DNA from: Phycisphaerae bacterium
Lineage (GTDB): Bacteria > Planctomycetota > Phycisphaerae > Phycisphaerales > UBA1924
Direction: 5' to 3'
Length of the DNA stretch: 64,000 nt
Assembly: GCA_014192545.1 (NCBI GenBank)
Contig: BJHL01000001.1
Location: forward strand, 230,380 to 294,379
Position 1 is the first letter of the stretch. Every line of letters starts with the position of its first letter. The notes beneath the pieces are model-generated. The model had not been told where the DNA came from. It saw only the letters and a list, made by a program, of their open reading frames with translations, and ran no database searches. Positions 18,784 to 27,034 of the stretch are shown in pieces. A program made the translations under genes and the position numbers.

Positions 18784-19293
18784 ATGAAATCGGCGGCCAG
18801 TTCTGCAGCAGTAGCACAGCACACTGCCCTGCAAGTACTTACGGATGATCCATTGGCGCAGGACGCAACTTCTACCATCAGCCAACTGTGCGATCTGCGT
18901 CGCAGCCATCACCGCGATGTCGTTGACCGCATTGTCGAACGTGCTCAGGCCCTCCCCCCGCGCGAGCGGGCCATGGTCGAAGGGGTGTACCTCCGCCGGG
19001 CCAGCGCCGTCGAGATCGGCAAGGAGCTTGACATCCCGCCGCGCATCGTTCGCCGCGACGTCCGCGCCACCGTCCGCCGACTCATGGCACCGGTCTTCGG
19101 ATACGTCCTTGTTCACCGCGACCGCTGGAGCGGCCACCGCCGACAAGTCGCACAGTTGTGTTTCATCGAAGGCATCAGCCTCCGCGCCGCCGCCAGCATG
19201 ATCGGCCTGAGCTTTCACAAAGTTCGCCGGCACGACGAAGCCATCCGCCTGATGTTCGAAGCGTTTGAAGCGCAGCGTCGCCGAGCCTCATAA
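18784..19293 (+). CDS. Double helix-turn-helix (sigma region 4-like) protein of the phage-like cassette
   Basis: 169 residues. The middle part LPPRERAMVEGVYLRRASAVEIGKE and following helix resemble sigma-70 region 4 type HTHs; a second HTH-like unit lies near 120-160 (FIEGISLRAAASMIGLSFHKV). There is no sigma region 2, so it is not a complete sigma factor. The ATG follows GGAGGTGG. As the first rightward gene after the repressor and two genes before the ATPase/GNAT/TerL run, it could be a regulator or a small-terminase-like DNA-binding protein; sequence alone does not decide. Confidence 0.72.
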   Translation: MKSAASSAAVAQHTALQVLTDDPLAQDATSTISQLCDLRRSHHRDVVDRIVERAQALPPRERAMVEGVYLRRASAVEIGKELDIPPRIVRRDVRATVRRLMAPVFGYVLVHRDRWSGHRRQVAQLCFIEGISLRAAASMIGLSFHKVRRHDEAIRLMFEAFEAQRRRAS

Positions 19294-19353
19294 GTCGCAG
19301 TTCTCCAGTTACAGCGTCAAGCGTTGATCAGGATCGTTGGGGGGAGAAGAAAC

Positions 19354-20148
19354 ATGTCACACAAACCAAAGCGACCTCGTCGCACGCCTTGCGCGGCTGC
19401 GCGATCGCCGCGCAATCGCAAACCACGTCCACTCGTGCGCACCGTGCGCGTCACCACTCGCCCCACCAAGCGCCTGCTGCAGGCAGTCGCACCTTTCGGC
19501 CTCGCTCTCACGCGGCGCGAACGCACACGGCGCGTATCGCAGCACACGGCTATCGCAATGCGCTACCTACTGCGAGCTTGTCGCTCGTCCACGGGCATCA
19601 TCGCCATTACAGGCCCAAGCGGCAGCGGCAAAAGCATGCTGCTGCGCACACTGGCTCGATTACTCCAGGCACTCAGGCCGCGCGTGCGTTGCACGGTCGT
19701 CCGCAGTATCGCACCGCTCGCACAATCACACCGCACGCTCGCCGACGCCATGCCCGGCTCGCTGCCCATCGCGCTCGCCACACTCGCCAAGTGCGGACTC
19801 GCCGACGCAGTGCTGCTGCCGCGCCGACTCTGCGAGCTTTCCGATGGCGAACGAGCCCGCTTCACCATCGCGCGGGCACTGGTGTGCGGAACTGGCCCGC
19901 TCGTGATTGACGAATTCGCGAGTGTTCTTGATCGCATCACCGCACGGGTGTTGTGTATCTCGCTTGCGACGTCCATGCGTCGCCAGCGTCGGCTGCTGAT
20001 TGTTGCCACCGCGCATCACGATGTGCTCGCGTGGCTCAGCCCTGATCTCATCGTGACGTGTCATCGCAACCAATTTCATATCAAAGGAGAACTCCATGAT
20101 CGGCGAAGCTCTCGATCTGCCGCGCCGCGCACTCGCTGCGCCGCTTGA
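19354..20148 (+). CDS. ABC-type ATPase, COG2401-like (separated from its GNAT partner)
   Basis: 264 residues without membrane helices. After a basic Arg/Pro/Lys-rich N-terminus (1-60) comes an ABC-type ATPase core: Walker A GPSGSGKS (87-94), a signature-like ELSDGERARF (161-170), Walker B PLVIDEFAS (182-190) and a switch-region ATAHHD (219-223). No permease is nearby, so transport is unlikely. The core resembles the soluble ABC ATPases described as fused to an acetyltransferase domain (COG2401); here the acetyltransferase is the next gene, overlapping by 53 nt. The ATG at 19354 has a GGGGAGAAG site; an upstream TTG at 19324 is less likely. Confidence 0.78.
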   Translation: MSHKPKRPRRTPCAAARSPRNRKPRPLVRTVRVTTRPTKRLLQAVAPFGLALTRRERTRRVSQHTAIAMRYLLRACRSSTGIIAITGPSGSGKSMLLRTLARLLQALRPRVRCTVVRSIAPLAQSHRTLADAMPGSLPIALATLAKCGLADAVLLPRRLCELSDGERARFTIARALVCGTGPLVIDEFASVLDRITARVLCISLATSMRRQRRLLIVATAHHDVLAWLSPDLIVTCHRNQFHIKGELHDRRSSRSAAPRTRCAA

Positions 20149-20899
20149 CAATGCCTCAAACAATCGCACTACTTTCCGCATCGAAATCGCAAATGTGCCC
20201 GCGCTGAGCGCGCGCGGAGCGGCGGCCCTCGCGCGGCTCAGCCCCTTGCATTACCGCGCGGGTGAGCCGGCAACTTGCGTTGCGCTGCTCATCGCTCGCG
20301 ACCCGTGGGCACAGCTTGATGTTGGCCTGTTGCAAGTCTCCATGCCCACGCTTAACGGTTCATGGCGCGCACACGCATGGCCCGATGTTTTTGGCCCAAG
20401 CTTCGCTCGCTACACCGCAACATCACGCGCGCGCACCGTCAACATGTTCCTGCGCACCATCTCGCGCGTCATCGTCGATCCGCGCTATCGAGGCTTGGGC
20501 GTCGCACGTCGACTCGTCAGCGCTTACCTCGACAATCCCATCACGCCACTGACCGAAACCCTCGCGGCGATGGGTCGCTGGTGTCCGTTCTTCACGCGCG
20601 CGGGCATGCGAGAAGTGCCCTGGCCTGTCTCACGCAGAGACGCAAAGTTCACGCGAGCACTCGCCGCGCACAAGTGCGAAGCCTGGCAACTGGCGGACCT
20701 GGACGCGTGCGAAAAACTGCTGCGCGACAAACCCACGTTGCGTCATGCTCTGCGCGCCTGGGCACTTGCCAGCAAGAGCACGCGCCGGCACGCTGGTGAC
20801 GCCGGTGCGCGACTGCGCAGCCCGCGCGTGGCTGCTGAGATGCTCGTGCTGGCAGGCGCGAACATTGCAGCAAGGCCGCTTGTGTTCGTCACGCCGTAA
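20096..20899 (+). CDS. GNAT-like acetyltransferase partner of the ABC-type ATPase
   Basis: 267 residues. A GNAT motif A is visible at about 121-141 (ISRVIVDPRYRGLGVARRLV): strand, then the pyrophosphate-binding loop R/Q-x-x-G-x-G/A. The N-terminal half (LSPLHYRAGEPATCVALLIA) looks like the preceding GNAT strands. The start at 20096 has AAAGGAG 7 nt upstream and lies inside the end of the ATPase gene in another frame, which suggests translational coupling and equal output. The substrate is unknown. About 130 residues after the GNAT core are Arg/Ala-rich helix of unknown role. Confidence 0.75.
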   Translation: MIGEALDLPRRALAAPLDNASNNRTTFRIEIANVPALSARGAAALARLSPLHYRAGEPATCVALLIARDPWAQLDVGLLQVSMPTLNGSWRAHAWPDVFGPSFARYTATSRARTVNMFLRTISRVIVDPRYRGLGVARRLVSAYLDNPITPLTETLAAMGRWCPFFTRAGMREVPWPVSRRDAKFTRALAAHKCEAWQLADLDACEKLLRDKPTLRHALRAWALASKSTRRHAGDAGARLRSPRVAAEMLVLAGANIAARPLVFVTP

Positions 20900-20965
20900 C
20901 TCACACATTCACACTTTTCTGCGTTATTTCACACATTTTCAATCACATTCCCACAGGGGGCAATC

Positions 20966-22579
20966 ATGGCAAAGAAAACCAAAGCACAAGTTGAAGCACA
21001 GCCCGAAGCTGATGCGAACTCCGAACCCAAACCAAAACCCGACACGAAAACAAAAGCTGCAGATGCCGCCACAGAACCGTCGCACGTTGACTGGCAAGTT
21101 CTGGCCGACAACCCGCCCGCAACTCCCGACGCCTTGCACGAGTGGATTCGCACAAACACCGGCATCGTCGTCGCGCGTACGTCACTCATCGAAGGTCACA
21201 CGCCGCCCTTCGCGTACATCACGCACACGTTCTTCGAAGGCCGAGGCTCGCTTGCGTCTACTGATCCGTCAATGCCCACCGACTGCGTCGTGTGGGCAAA
21301 CCGCGGCGGTGGAAAGACCCTTCTGGGCGCGCTCGCGACCGCGCTTGATCTCATCTTCAAGCCCGGCATCGAAATCCGTATCCTCGCCGGTTCGCTTGAT
21401 CAGAGCAAACGCATGCACGCGCACCTCCGCCGTATCTTCGCAGATGATCGCGCGGAACTGCACGCACTTGTCAAGAAGATGACGGAGACCAAACTCACGC
21501 TCGTCAACGGGAGCAGCGTCGAACTGCTCGCACAAAGCCAAACCTCCGTCCGCGGCACGCGCGTGCAGAAACTCCGCTGCGATGAAGTTGACCTCTTCAC
21601 GCGCGATATCTGGGACGCGGCTCAACTCACAACTCGCAGCAAAAACTGCGGGAACTTCGACGTTCGCGGCAGTGTCGATTGTCTTTCAACTATGCACAAC
21701 CCCCACGGCGTCATGCATGATCTTGTCGGTGAAGCGCGCGATGGCGGGCGGGCACTGTTCAAGTGGGGCGTGGTTGACGTACTCGAATCATGCGGCGACG
21801 AGTACACCTGCGCAGGCTGCCCGCTGCAAACCGAGTGCGATGGCAAAGCCAAACTTCGCGCGCCGCGCGATGCGGGACACATCAGCGTGCGCGATGCCAT
21901 TGACATGAAACGCCGCGTCGCGCTGACTGTGTGGCAAAGCGAAATGCTGTGCACGCGCCCGCGTCGCAGCGATAGCGTTTTGCCCGAATTTGATTTTCGT
22001 ACGCATGTCGTGCATCAACTTCCGGCCGTCATCAGCGGCACATGGATTGGCGGCATGGACTTCGGTTTCCGCGCGCCGACCGTGGTGTTGTGGGGCGTTC
22101 ACGACGATCGCGGCGTCCTGACCATCGTCGATGAGCGCGTGGAAACCGGACTCGTGCTCGAAGATCACATCCGCGCGATTTGTGAAAGCAAAGCAAGTGC
22201 AGCGGAAGCGTGGCCCAAGTTGCAGTGGCTGGGCGTTGACCCCGCAGGTAACGCCACCAACGACCAAACCGGCGAAAGCAGCGTGCTGCGCTTGCGAAAA
22301 GCGGGGCTCAACATCAAGTGTCGTCGCATGGGCGTGCACGAAAGTCTCAATCTGCTTCGCGCCCGCCTCGCGCCCGCCGCCGGAGGCCCCACGCTCTTCG
22401 TGCACGCCCGCTGCAAGCGTCTCATCGAAAGCCTCGAACGCTATCACTACCCAACCGACCGCCCCGAAGACGACACGCCCGTGAAGGGCGATGGCTTTGA
22501 TCACGCCGTCGATGCGCTGCGATACATGGTGCAGAATTTGGACGCGCCGTATCGGTCGGTGCTGAGGCGGTATGCGTGA
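20966..22579 (+). CDS. Phage terminase large subunit (TerL)
   Basis: 537 residues. After a charged, low-complexity N-terminus (1-45) comes the packaging ATPase: Walker A ANRGGGKT (111-118), Walker B LRCDEVD (203-209). A four-Cys cluster (276, 282, 285, 291; CGDEYTCAGCPLQTEC) inserted between the domains is a likely zinc site. The RNase H-fold nuclease domain has acidic residues in the expected places: Asp365 (GGMDFGF), Asp425 (GVDPAGN) and Asp512/Asp516 (GFDHAVDALRY). All key residues of both activities appear intact. No portal, capsid, protease or tail gene follows, which is unusual for TerL. It is the last gene of the phage-like run. Confidence 0.88.
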   Translation: MAKKTKAQVEAQPEADANSEPKPKPDTKTKAADAATEPSHVDWQVLADNPPATPDALHEWIRTNTGIVVARTSLIEGHTPPFAYITHTFFEGRGSLASTDPSMPTDCVVWANRGGGKTLLGALATALDLIFKPGIEIRILAGSLDQSKRMHAHLRRIFADDRAELHALVKKMTETKLTLVNGSSVELLAQSQTSVRGTRVQKLRCDEVDLFTRDIWDAAQLTTRSKNCGNFDVRGSVDCLSTMHNPHGVMHDLVGEARDGGRALFKWGVVDVLESCGDEYTCAGCPLQTECDGKAKLRAPRDAGHISVRDAIDMKRRVALTVWQSEMLCTRPRRSDSVLPEFDFRTHVVHQLPAVISGTWIGGMDFGFRAPTVVLWGVHDDRGVLTIVDERVETGLVLEDHIRAICESKASAAEAWPKLQWLGVDPAGNATNDQTGESSVLRLRKAGLNIKCRRMGVHESLNLLRARLAPAAGGPTLFVHARCKRLIESLERYHYPTDRPEDDTPVKGDGFDHAVDALRYMVQNLDAPYRSVLRRYA

Positions 22580-22580
22580 G

Positions 22581-22770
<190 letters not shown>

Positions 22771-22774
22771 CCCC

Positions 22775-24673
22775 GTGTCCCGCACGCACGCACACCCGCG
22801 CACAACCTTTCCTTCGCTGCTCGCGCTCGCCGCGTTGTGGTTGTTTGCGTGCTTTTTTCTGTTGGGCAACCTTGGCTACTGGAATGACGACTACTTCATC
22901 TGCTCGCGCGATCCGGCGACCGGCGAAACGTTTCGCTTCATCATGGATCGCATGACGCCCTTCGAGCCGGCAGGCTCGCCCGTACTCACTTGGCGGCCTT
23001 TCTACAACATCACGCTTGCGAGCGTCACCGCTTTCTTCTGGCACGCGCCGTGGATCATGCACCTCATCGGCGCACTCGCGCACCTTGCGACCACGCTCGC
23101 GCTGTGGTGGCTACTCAAACTGCTAGGCCGCACGCCGCAAGCTGCGTTCGTCGGTGCCGCCATCTTCTGCTGCTATCCCGTCGCATTTGAAGCAATTTTC
23201 TGGACCTGCGCCATCCCCACCGCACTCTCGACATGCTGCTACTTGCTCGCCACATGCTTTTTCGTCGTCTGGTCTTCCCACACTCCGACGCCGGACCTGA
23301 GGCTCTGCGAAGGTCCGGATCGCACTCGTTTCACTCACGTTTTCACGATCCATCCGGCCCTTCGCAGAGCCTCAGGACCGGCGTCCGTCGTCTTCGCAGC
23401 ACTCGTTCCATGCTTCAATGAGCAAGCCGCCGCTGGCATTGCTGCCTGGCCTTTGCTCTACCTCGCTTGCCGCACGCCGCACGAAAGCTACTTGCGCAGT
23501 TCTGTTCGCCTCCTCACGCTTCTCACGCCCATCGCGATTCTCTACGCGGCGTACATCGCCATGGTCATCACCACCAAACGCGGCGATGGCGGCCTTGGCG
23601 CCGCGGGCCAACTGCTGCCGCTGCGCGAATGGCCCGCATCATTCCTCCGCATTTCCCCCAGCATCGAAGACATGCTCAAGTGGTCGTTTCTGGGCACCGC
23701 CGCCATGCGCACGGGTTGGGAGACGTTGCAAGCCATACCGATCCGCGCGGCCGCAATGCTCGCGGGTATCGCGCTCGCTTCTGCCATCGGCTGGCGCGCG
23801 TGGACCACGCACATTGATGAGCCGGGGCCGCTGGCTGCACGTAATCAACTCGCTGCGAGTCCCGCCGCTCGCCGACTTGCCGTTGCCGCATTTGCCATCA
23901 CACTCGGATTCGTCACACTCATTCCACTCTTCATCGTGACCGACACCGCCGTGCGTCCGCGCATGGCGTACATCACCACCGTCGCCCTGTGCATCCTCGT
24001 CGCGCTGCTCGCCGACCGTGCCTTCGCTCTCGCAAGGCGCATGCACTGGACCAACTACTACATCACCGCCGCGATTCCCCTCGCCGCCATTCTCGCTGCA
24101 TGCAGCCTCAGCCTCATCGGCATCCAACGCGCCTACCAACTCCGCCAGCGCCTCGACGATTCCATCGCGAGTCAACTTCGCACGCTCGTGCCTGAGCCGG
24201 GCGCGAATGCCGTCTTCATGCCCCTCGAAGCCCGCGACCTGCCAACCAACACAGGCCACCACGGTTTTGACACCTACTTCATTGGCCCGTGGTTCTTCAG
24301 TTGGGGCTACCCCACCATCGCCCAGCACACCTACCGCCGCTCCGATATCGACTCAACCTACTTGTCCTTTATCCAACCCACCATCATCAACGCCGACGCA
24401 ACCGGCGTCCGCATCTTCGGCCCCATGCGCGCCGGCTTCACGCCCGACACCTGGCCCAACCAACCCGCAAGCCAGCCCATGGTGCCAGGTCGCAAAGACT
24501 TCTCGCCGTGGATCGCGTGGGATCGCGTGATCCCATTCACGATTTCGCGCGAGGGGGAGGTGAAGATTGTGACGGAAGTGGTGGTAATGCGCGGCGAACT
24601 GGAGTTGGTGGTTGTCCGACCGATCCGAACCGGAGAACGAAAGGACTTTCGCTGGGTTGTGGAGGTGGAATGA
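22775..24673 (+). CDS. Polytopic membrane protein, possible GT-C type glycosyltransferase
   Basis: 632 residues with about 10-11 membrane helices and a C-terminal soluble part of about 170 residues. The first loop after helix 1 carries WNDDYF, an acidic pair in the position where GT-C glycosyltransferases keep their catalytic Asp, and ALVPCFNEQAAAG is a conserved-looking loop. This points to a lipid-linked-sugar glycosyltransferase or O-antigen-type enzyme, but I cannot name a family. Residues near 170-205 are encoded by a palindromic insertion (23287-23385) that keeps the frame. Start is a GTG with no clear ribosome site; it lies just after the mirrored repeat. Confidence 0.72.
   Translation: MSRTHAHPRTTFPSLLALAALWLFACFFLLGNLGYWNDDYFICSRDPATGETFRFIMDRMTPFEPAGSPVLTWRPFYNITLASVTAFFWHAPWIMHLIGALAHLATTLALWWLLKLLGRTPQAAFVGAAIFCCYPVAFEAIFWTCAIPTALSTCCYLLATCFFVVWSSHTPTPDLRLCEGPDRTRFTHVFTIHPALRRASGPASVVFAALVPCFNEQAAAGIAAWPLLYLACRTPHESYLRSSVRLLTLLTPIAILYAAYIAMVITTKRGDGGLGAAGQLLPLREWPASFLRISPSIEDMLKWSFLGTAAMRTGWETLQAIPIRAAAMLAGIALASAIGWRAWTTHIDEPGPLAARNQLAASPAARRLAVAAFAITLGFVTLIPLFIVTDTAVRPRMAYITTVALCILVALLADRAFALARRMHWTNYYITAAIPLAAILAACSLSLIGIQRAYQLRQRLDDSIASQLRTLVPEPGANAVFMPLEARDLPTNTGHHGFDTYFIGPWFFSWGYPTIAQHTYRRSDIDSTYLSFIQPTIINADATGVRIFGPMRAGFTPDTWPNQPASQPMVPGRKDFSPWIAWDRVIPFTISREGEVKIVTEVVVMRGELELVVVRPIRTGERKDFRWVVEVE
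23287..23385. repeat. Pair of inverted REP-like hairpins (BIME-like) inside a coding region
   Basis: A 36-nt arm (23287-23322) is matched by its near-perfect reverse complement at 23346-23385. Each arm is itself a hairpin (CCGGACC...GGTCCGG around TGAGGCTCTGCGAA). The block keeps the reading frame of the membrane protein and encodes a polar loop of about 33 residues. GAGGCTCTGCGA also occurs in the palindrome at 24735. Confidence 0.8.
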
Positions 24674-24734
24674 GAATCCCTGCGCGATGGAATGAACAGT
24701 ACCGCGCATTTCCAACCCTCACCTGCCTTCCGCA

Positions 24735-24975
24735 CGAAGTGCGCACCACCGTTGCCGGTGGCGCCGCGAGGCTCTGCGAGCAAGCCACCGGAGACCGCCT
24801 CTCTCTGCCTTTCCGCCCGGCTGAGGGCGGACCGGATGCAACGACTCTCGTCCGCCCTCAGCCGGGCGGAAAGCAAGAAATGAGAGCTATTGCTCTCCGG
24901 TGGCTTGCGAGCCCAAAGCGGCTCGCCGCGCTACCGGCAACAGTCGTGCGCCCGAAGCGGGCGAAGAATTGCACA
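24735..24975. repeat. Large nested palindrome beside the RAYT gene
   Basis: Three nested inverted repeats share one centre: an inner 24-bp perfect pair (24809-24832 / 24850-24873), a middle 15-bp pair (24780-24794 / 24894-24908) and an outer pair (24751-24770 / 24922-24941, 18 of 20 matching). The whole segment can fold as one long cruciform. It sits 40 nt before the transposase gene and is probably its substrate or a remnant of two REP units in opposite orientation. No protein gene lies in 24674-25015. Confidence 0.85.
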
Positions 24976-25015
24976 ACATCATTCATGACTGAAAACGCTC
25001 ACGAGTAAAATAGAC

Positions 25016-25468
25016 ATGGGTAGCTCCTGGACACAGAACTTCTACCACGCCGTCTTCTCAACAAAATTCCGCACCCCTTGGATTTCTTCAGAAGTCGAGC
25101 AGCGGCTGCTTCCGTTCCTAGCCGGCATCGCCAAAGATCTCAACTGCACGCCCATCGCCATCAACGGCATGCCCGAACATGTCCACGCACTCGTGCGATT
25201 TCCCAGCGATCTTGCCGTCGCCGATTTGCTGCGTCACCTCAAAGCCCGCTCTTCAAAGTGGATTCATCAAACATACCCGGCACTGCCCGACTTTGCTTGG
25301 CAAGAGGGTTACGGCGGTTTCACCGTGAGCAAAACCAGCGTCAGCGACGTCGAGCAGTACATCCGCAATCAAAAGGAACATCACAAAGAAATCGGCTTCG
25401 AAGGCGAGTACCTCGCCATGTTGCGAAAGACCGGATGGGAGGGCAATCCCGAAGATGCCTTCCAGTAG
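25016..25468 (+). CDS. REP-associated tyrosine transposase (RAYT; Y1/IS200-like)
   Basis: 150 residues of the single-strand-DNA transposase superfamily: HUH pair His55-x-His57 in MPEHVHALV, and the catalytic Tyr115 in SDVEQYIRNQKEHHKE, which carries the typical C-terminal helix. Other conserved segments are the N-terminal YHAVFSTK and FAWQEGYGGFTVS. It lacks IS200/IS605 partner genes and recognisable IS ends, and is flanked by a large palindrome, so a domesticated RAYT acting on REP hairpins is more likely than an autonomous IS. All key residues are intact. Confidence 0.9.
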   Translation: MGSSWTQNFYHAVFSTKFRTPWISSEVEQRLLPFLAGIAKDLNCTPIAINGMPEHVHALVRFPSDLAVADLLRHLKARSSKWIHQTYPALPDFAWQEGYGGFTVSKTSVSDVEQYIRNQKEHHKEIGFEGEYLAMLRKTGWEGNPEDAFQ

Positions 25469-25536
25469 CTTCTCGTTTTTCCACTTCGGTGTTTTCCCTG
25501 CGCCGACAACCCGGCTCCCGGCGAATACCATCCACC

Positions 25537-26826
25537 ATGCCCTTCACCCTCAAGCCCGATGACGCCCTCTCTGTCGACGCCGACAAAGCTTCCTACCTGC
25601 AGAATCACGTCGACACCGGCGACCGCTGGGTGCTCAACTTCGGCCCTCAGCACCCCGCCACGCACACCACGCTGCGCCTGGTCCTCGAGCTCGATGGCGA
25701 ACGCATCGCTCGCTGCACGCCGCACATCGGCTACCTCCACAGCGGCTTCGAAAAGCTCGCCGAAAGCCTCGATTACAACCAGTACGTCACCATCGTCTCG
25801 CGCATGGACTATCTCAGTCCCATCGCCAACGACATCGCGTGGCACGGCGCAGTCGAAAAGCTCTTCGGCATCGACCTCACCCCCCGCTGCAAAGTCCTGC
25901 GCACCATCATGCACGAGATGGCCCGCATCCAGAACCACCTGCTCTGCACCGGCGCCGCCGGCCTTGACCTCAACGCCTTCACCGGCTTCATCTACGCCTT
26001 CAACGTCCGCGAGAAAATCTACGACCTCGTCGATTACATCTCAGGCCAGCGCTTCCACCCCGACTGGACCCGCGTGGGCGGCTTGATGCAAGACATTCCC
26101 GATGACGCGATGTTCATCCGCCTCGTCAAGGACCTCATCGACAAAGAAGTGCCAACCGCCGTCGATGAACTCGAGCGGCTGCTCAACCGCAACCGCATCT
26201 TCGTTGACCGCACGCAAGGCATTGGCGTGATTACTAAGCAAGACGCCATCGACTGGAGCCTCACTGGCCCCATGGCCCGCGCCAGCGGCGTACTGCGCGA
26301 CCTGCGCAAGGACTCGCCTTATCTCTGCTTCAAGGACAACTGGGACGGCCAAGGTGCCGAAGCGGTCAAGTTCACCGTCGTCGCCGCCGACGAAGGCGAC
26401 GCTCGCGCCCGCTTCCTGGTCCGCATGGAAGAAATCAAACAGAGCTGCGCAATCATCCGCCAACTCATCGACAAGATTCCCGCCGGCCCCGTCGACAGCT
26501 TCGCCGACAGCAAAGTCGTGAAGCCCAACAAGAAAGACGTCTACGGCTCCATCGAAGGCCTCATCCAGCACTTCGAACTCATCATGACCAACCGCGGCTG
26601 GACGCCCCCCGTCGCCGAGGTCTACAGCGCACAAGAAAGCGCCAACGGCGAACTGGGCTACTACCTCGTCAGCGACGGCGGCCCCCGCGCCTGGCGCGTT
26701 AAAGTGCGCCCGCCCTGCTTCCTCAACTACAGCATCATGAGCAAAATCACCGAAGGCCATTTGCTCAGCGACATCGTCGCGATCATCGGCAGCATCAACG
26801 TCGTGGCGGCGGAACTAGATAGATAG
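25537..26826 (+). CDS. nuoD: NADH-quinone oxidoreductase subunit D (NuoD, 49-kDa type)
   Basis: 429 residues. This subunit forms much of the quinone site of respiratory complex I in the peripheral arm. Landmarks: NFGPQHPATHTTLRL, PHIGYLHSGFEKLAE, YNQYVTIVSRMDYLSP, LLCTGAAGLDLNAFTGF, and the C-terminal YYLVSDGGPRAWRVKVRPPCFLN and SDIVAIIGSINVVAAELDR. The start is ATG 25537; the frame is open upstream but that part overlaps the RAYT gene in another frame and is not conserved-looking. No other nuo gene is in the window, although nuoC and nuoE normally flank nuoD. Confidence 0.93.
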   Translation: MPFTLKPDDALSVDADKASYLQNHVDTGDRWVLNFGPQHPATHTTLRLVLELDGERIARCTPHIGYLHSGFEKLAESLDYNQYVTIVSRMDYLSPIANDIAWHGAVEKLFGIDLTPRCKVLRTIMHEMARIQNHLLCTGAAGLDLNAFTGFIYAFNVREKIYDLVDYISGQRFHPDWTRVGGLMQDIPDDAMFIRLVKDLIDKEVPTAVDELERLLNRNRIFVDRTQGIGVITKQDAIDWSLTGPMARASGVLRDLRKDSPYLCFKDNWDGQGAEAVKFTVVAADEGDARARFLVRMEEIKQSCAIIRQLIDKIPAGPVDSFADSKVVKPNKKDVYGSIEGLIQHFELIMTNRGWTPPVAEVYSAQESANGELGYYLVSDGGPRAWRVKVRPPCFLNYSIMSKITEGHLLSDIVAIIGSINVVAAELDR

Positions 26827-26828
26827 TC

Positions 26829-26853
26829 GGTGGCACGCCACTCCGTGGCGTGC
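26829..26853 (+). repeat. REP-like hairpin (GGTGG-type), copy 1
   Basis: GGTGG followed by CACGCCAC, loop TCC, GTGGCGTG: a perfect 8-bp stem right after the nuoD stop codon. Same layout as copies at 45167, 58436 and 50097. Confidence 0.8.
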
Positions 26854-26868
26854 GCATGCCAGCGTACC

Positions 26869-26895
26869 AAAGCCCGCCCCCCGCGGGCTTTTTTT
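26869..26895 (+). terminator. Intrinsic terminator after nuoD
   Basis: Stem AAAGCCCGC / GCGGGCTTT with a C-rich loop, followed by a run of T. It lies 43 nt after the nuoD stop, just past the REP-like hairpin. Confidence 0.85.
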
Positions 26896-27034
26896 ATGCA
26901 TTCCCCACAACACCCGCTGCAGGTCTTTATCGATATCGGAGCCCAGACTACAGTGTGATAACTCGCAGACGTCCGCTCTTGTTCCGCGTGCGTCCTGCCA
27001 AACACCAGTGTCGTTGCATCAATAGGAACTCACC

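Noticed and set aside
17707..22579. Ordinary complete prophage
   Set aside because: No integrase, attachment repeats, portal, capsid, tail or lysis genes are seen on either side.
24674..25015. CRISPR-like repeat region
   Set aside because: Repeats are inverted and nested rather than regularly spaced direct repeats with unique spacers; no cas genes.
25016..25468. Complete IS200/IS605 insertion sequence
   Set aside because: Only the Y1 transposase is present; no TnpB, no typical left/right ends or target tetranucleotide could be defined, and the flanks look REP-like.
25078..25536. N-terminal extension of nuoD through the RAYT gene
   Set aside because: This in-frame stretch overlaps the intact RAYT in another frame and is Arg/Ser-rich; NuoD conservation begins after ATG 25537.
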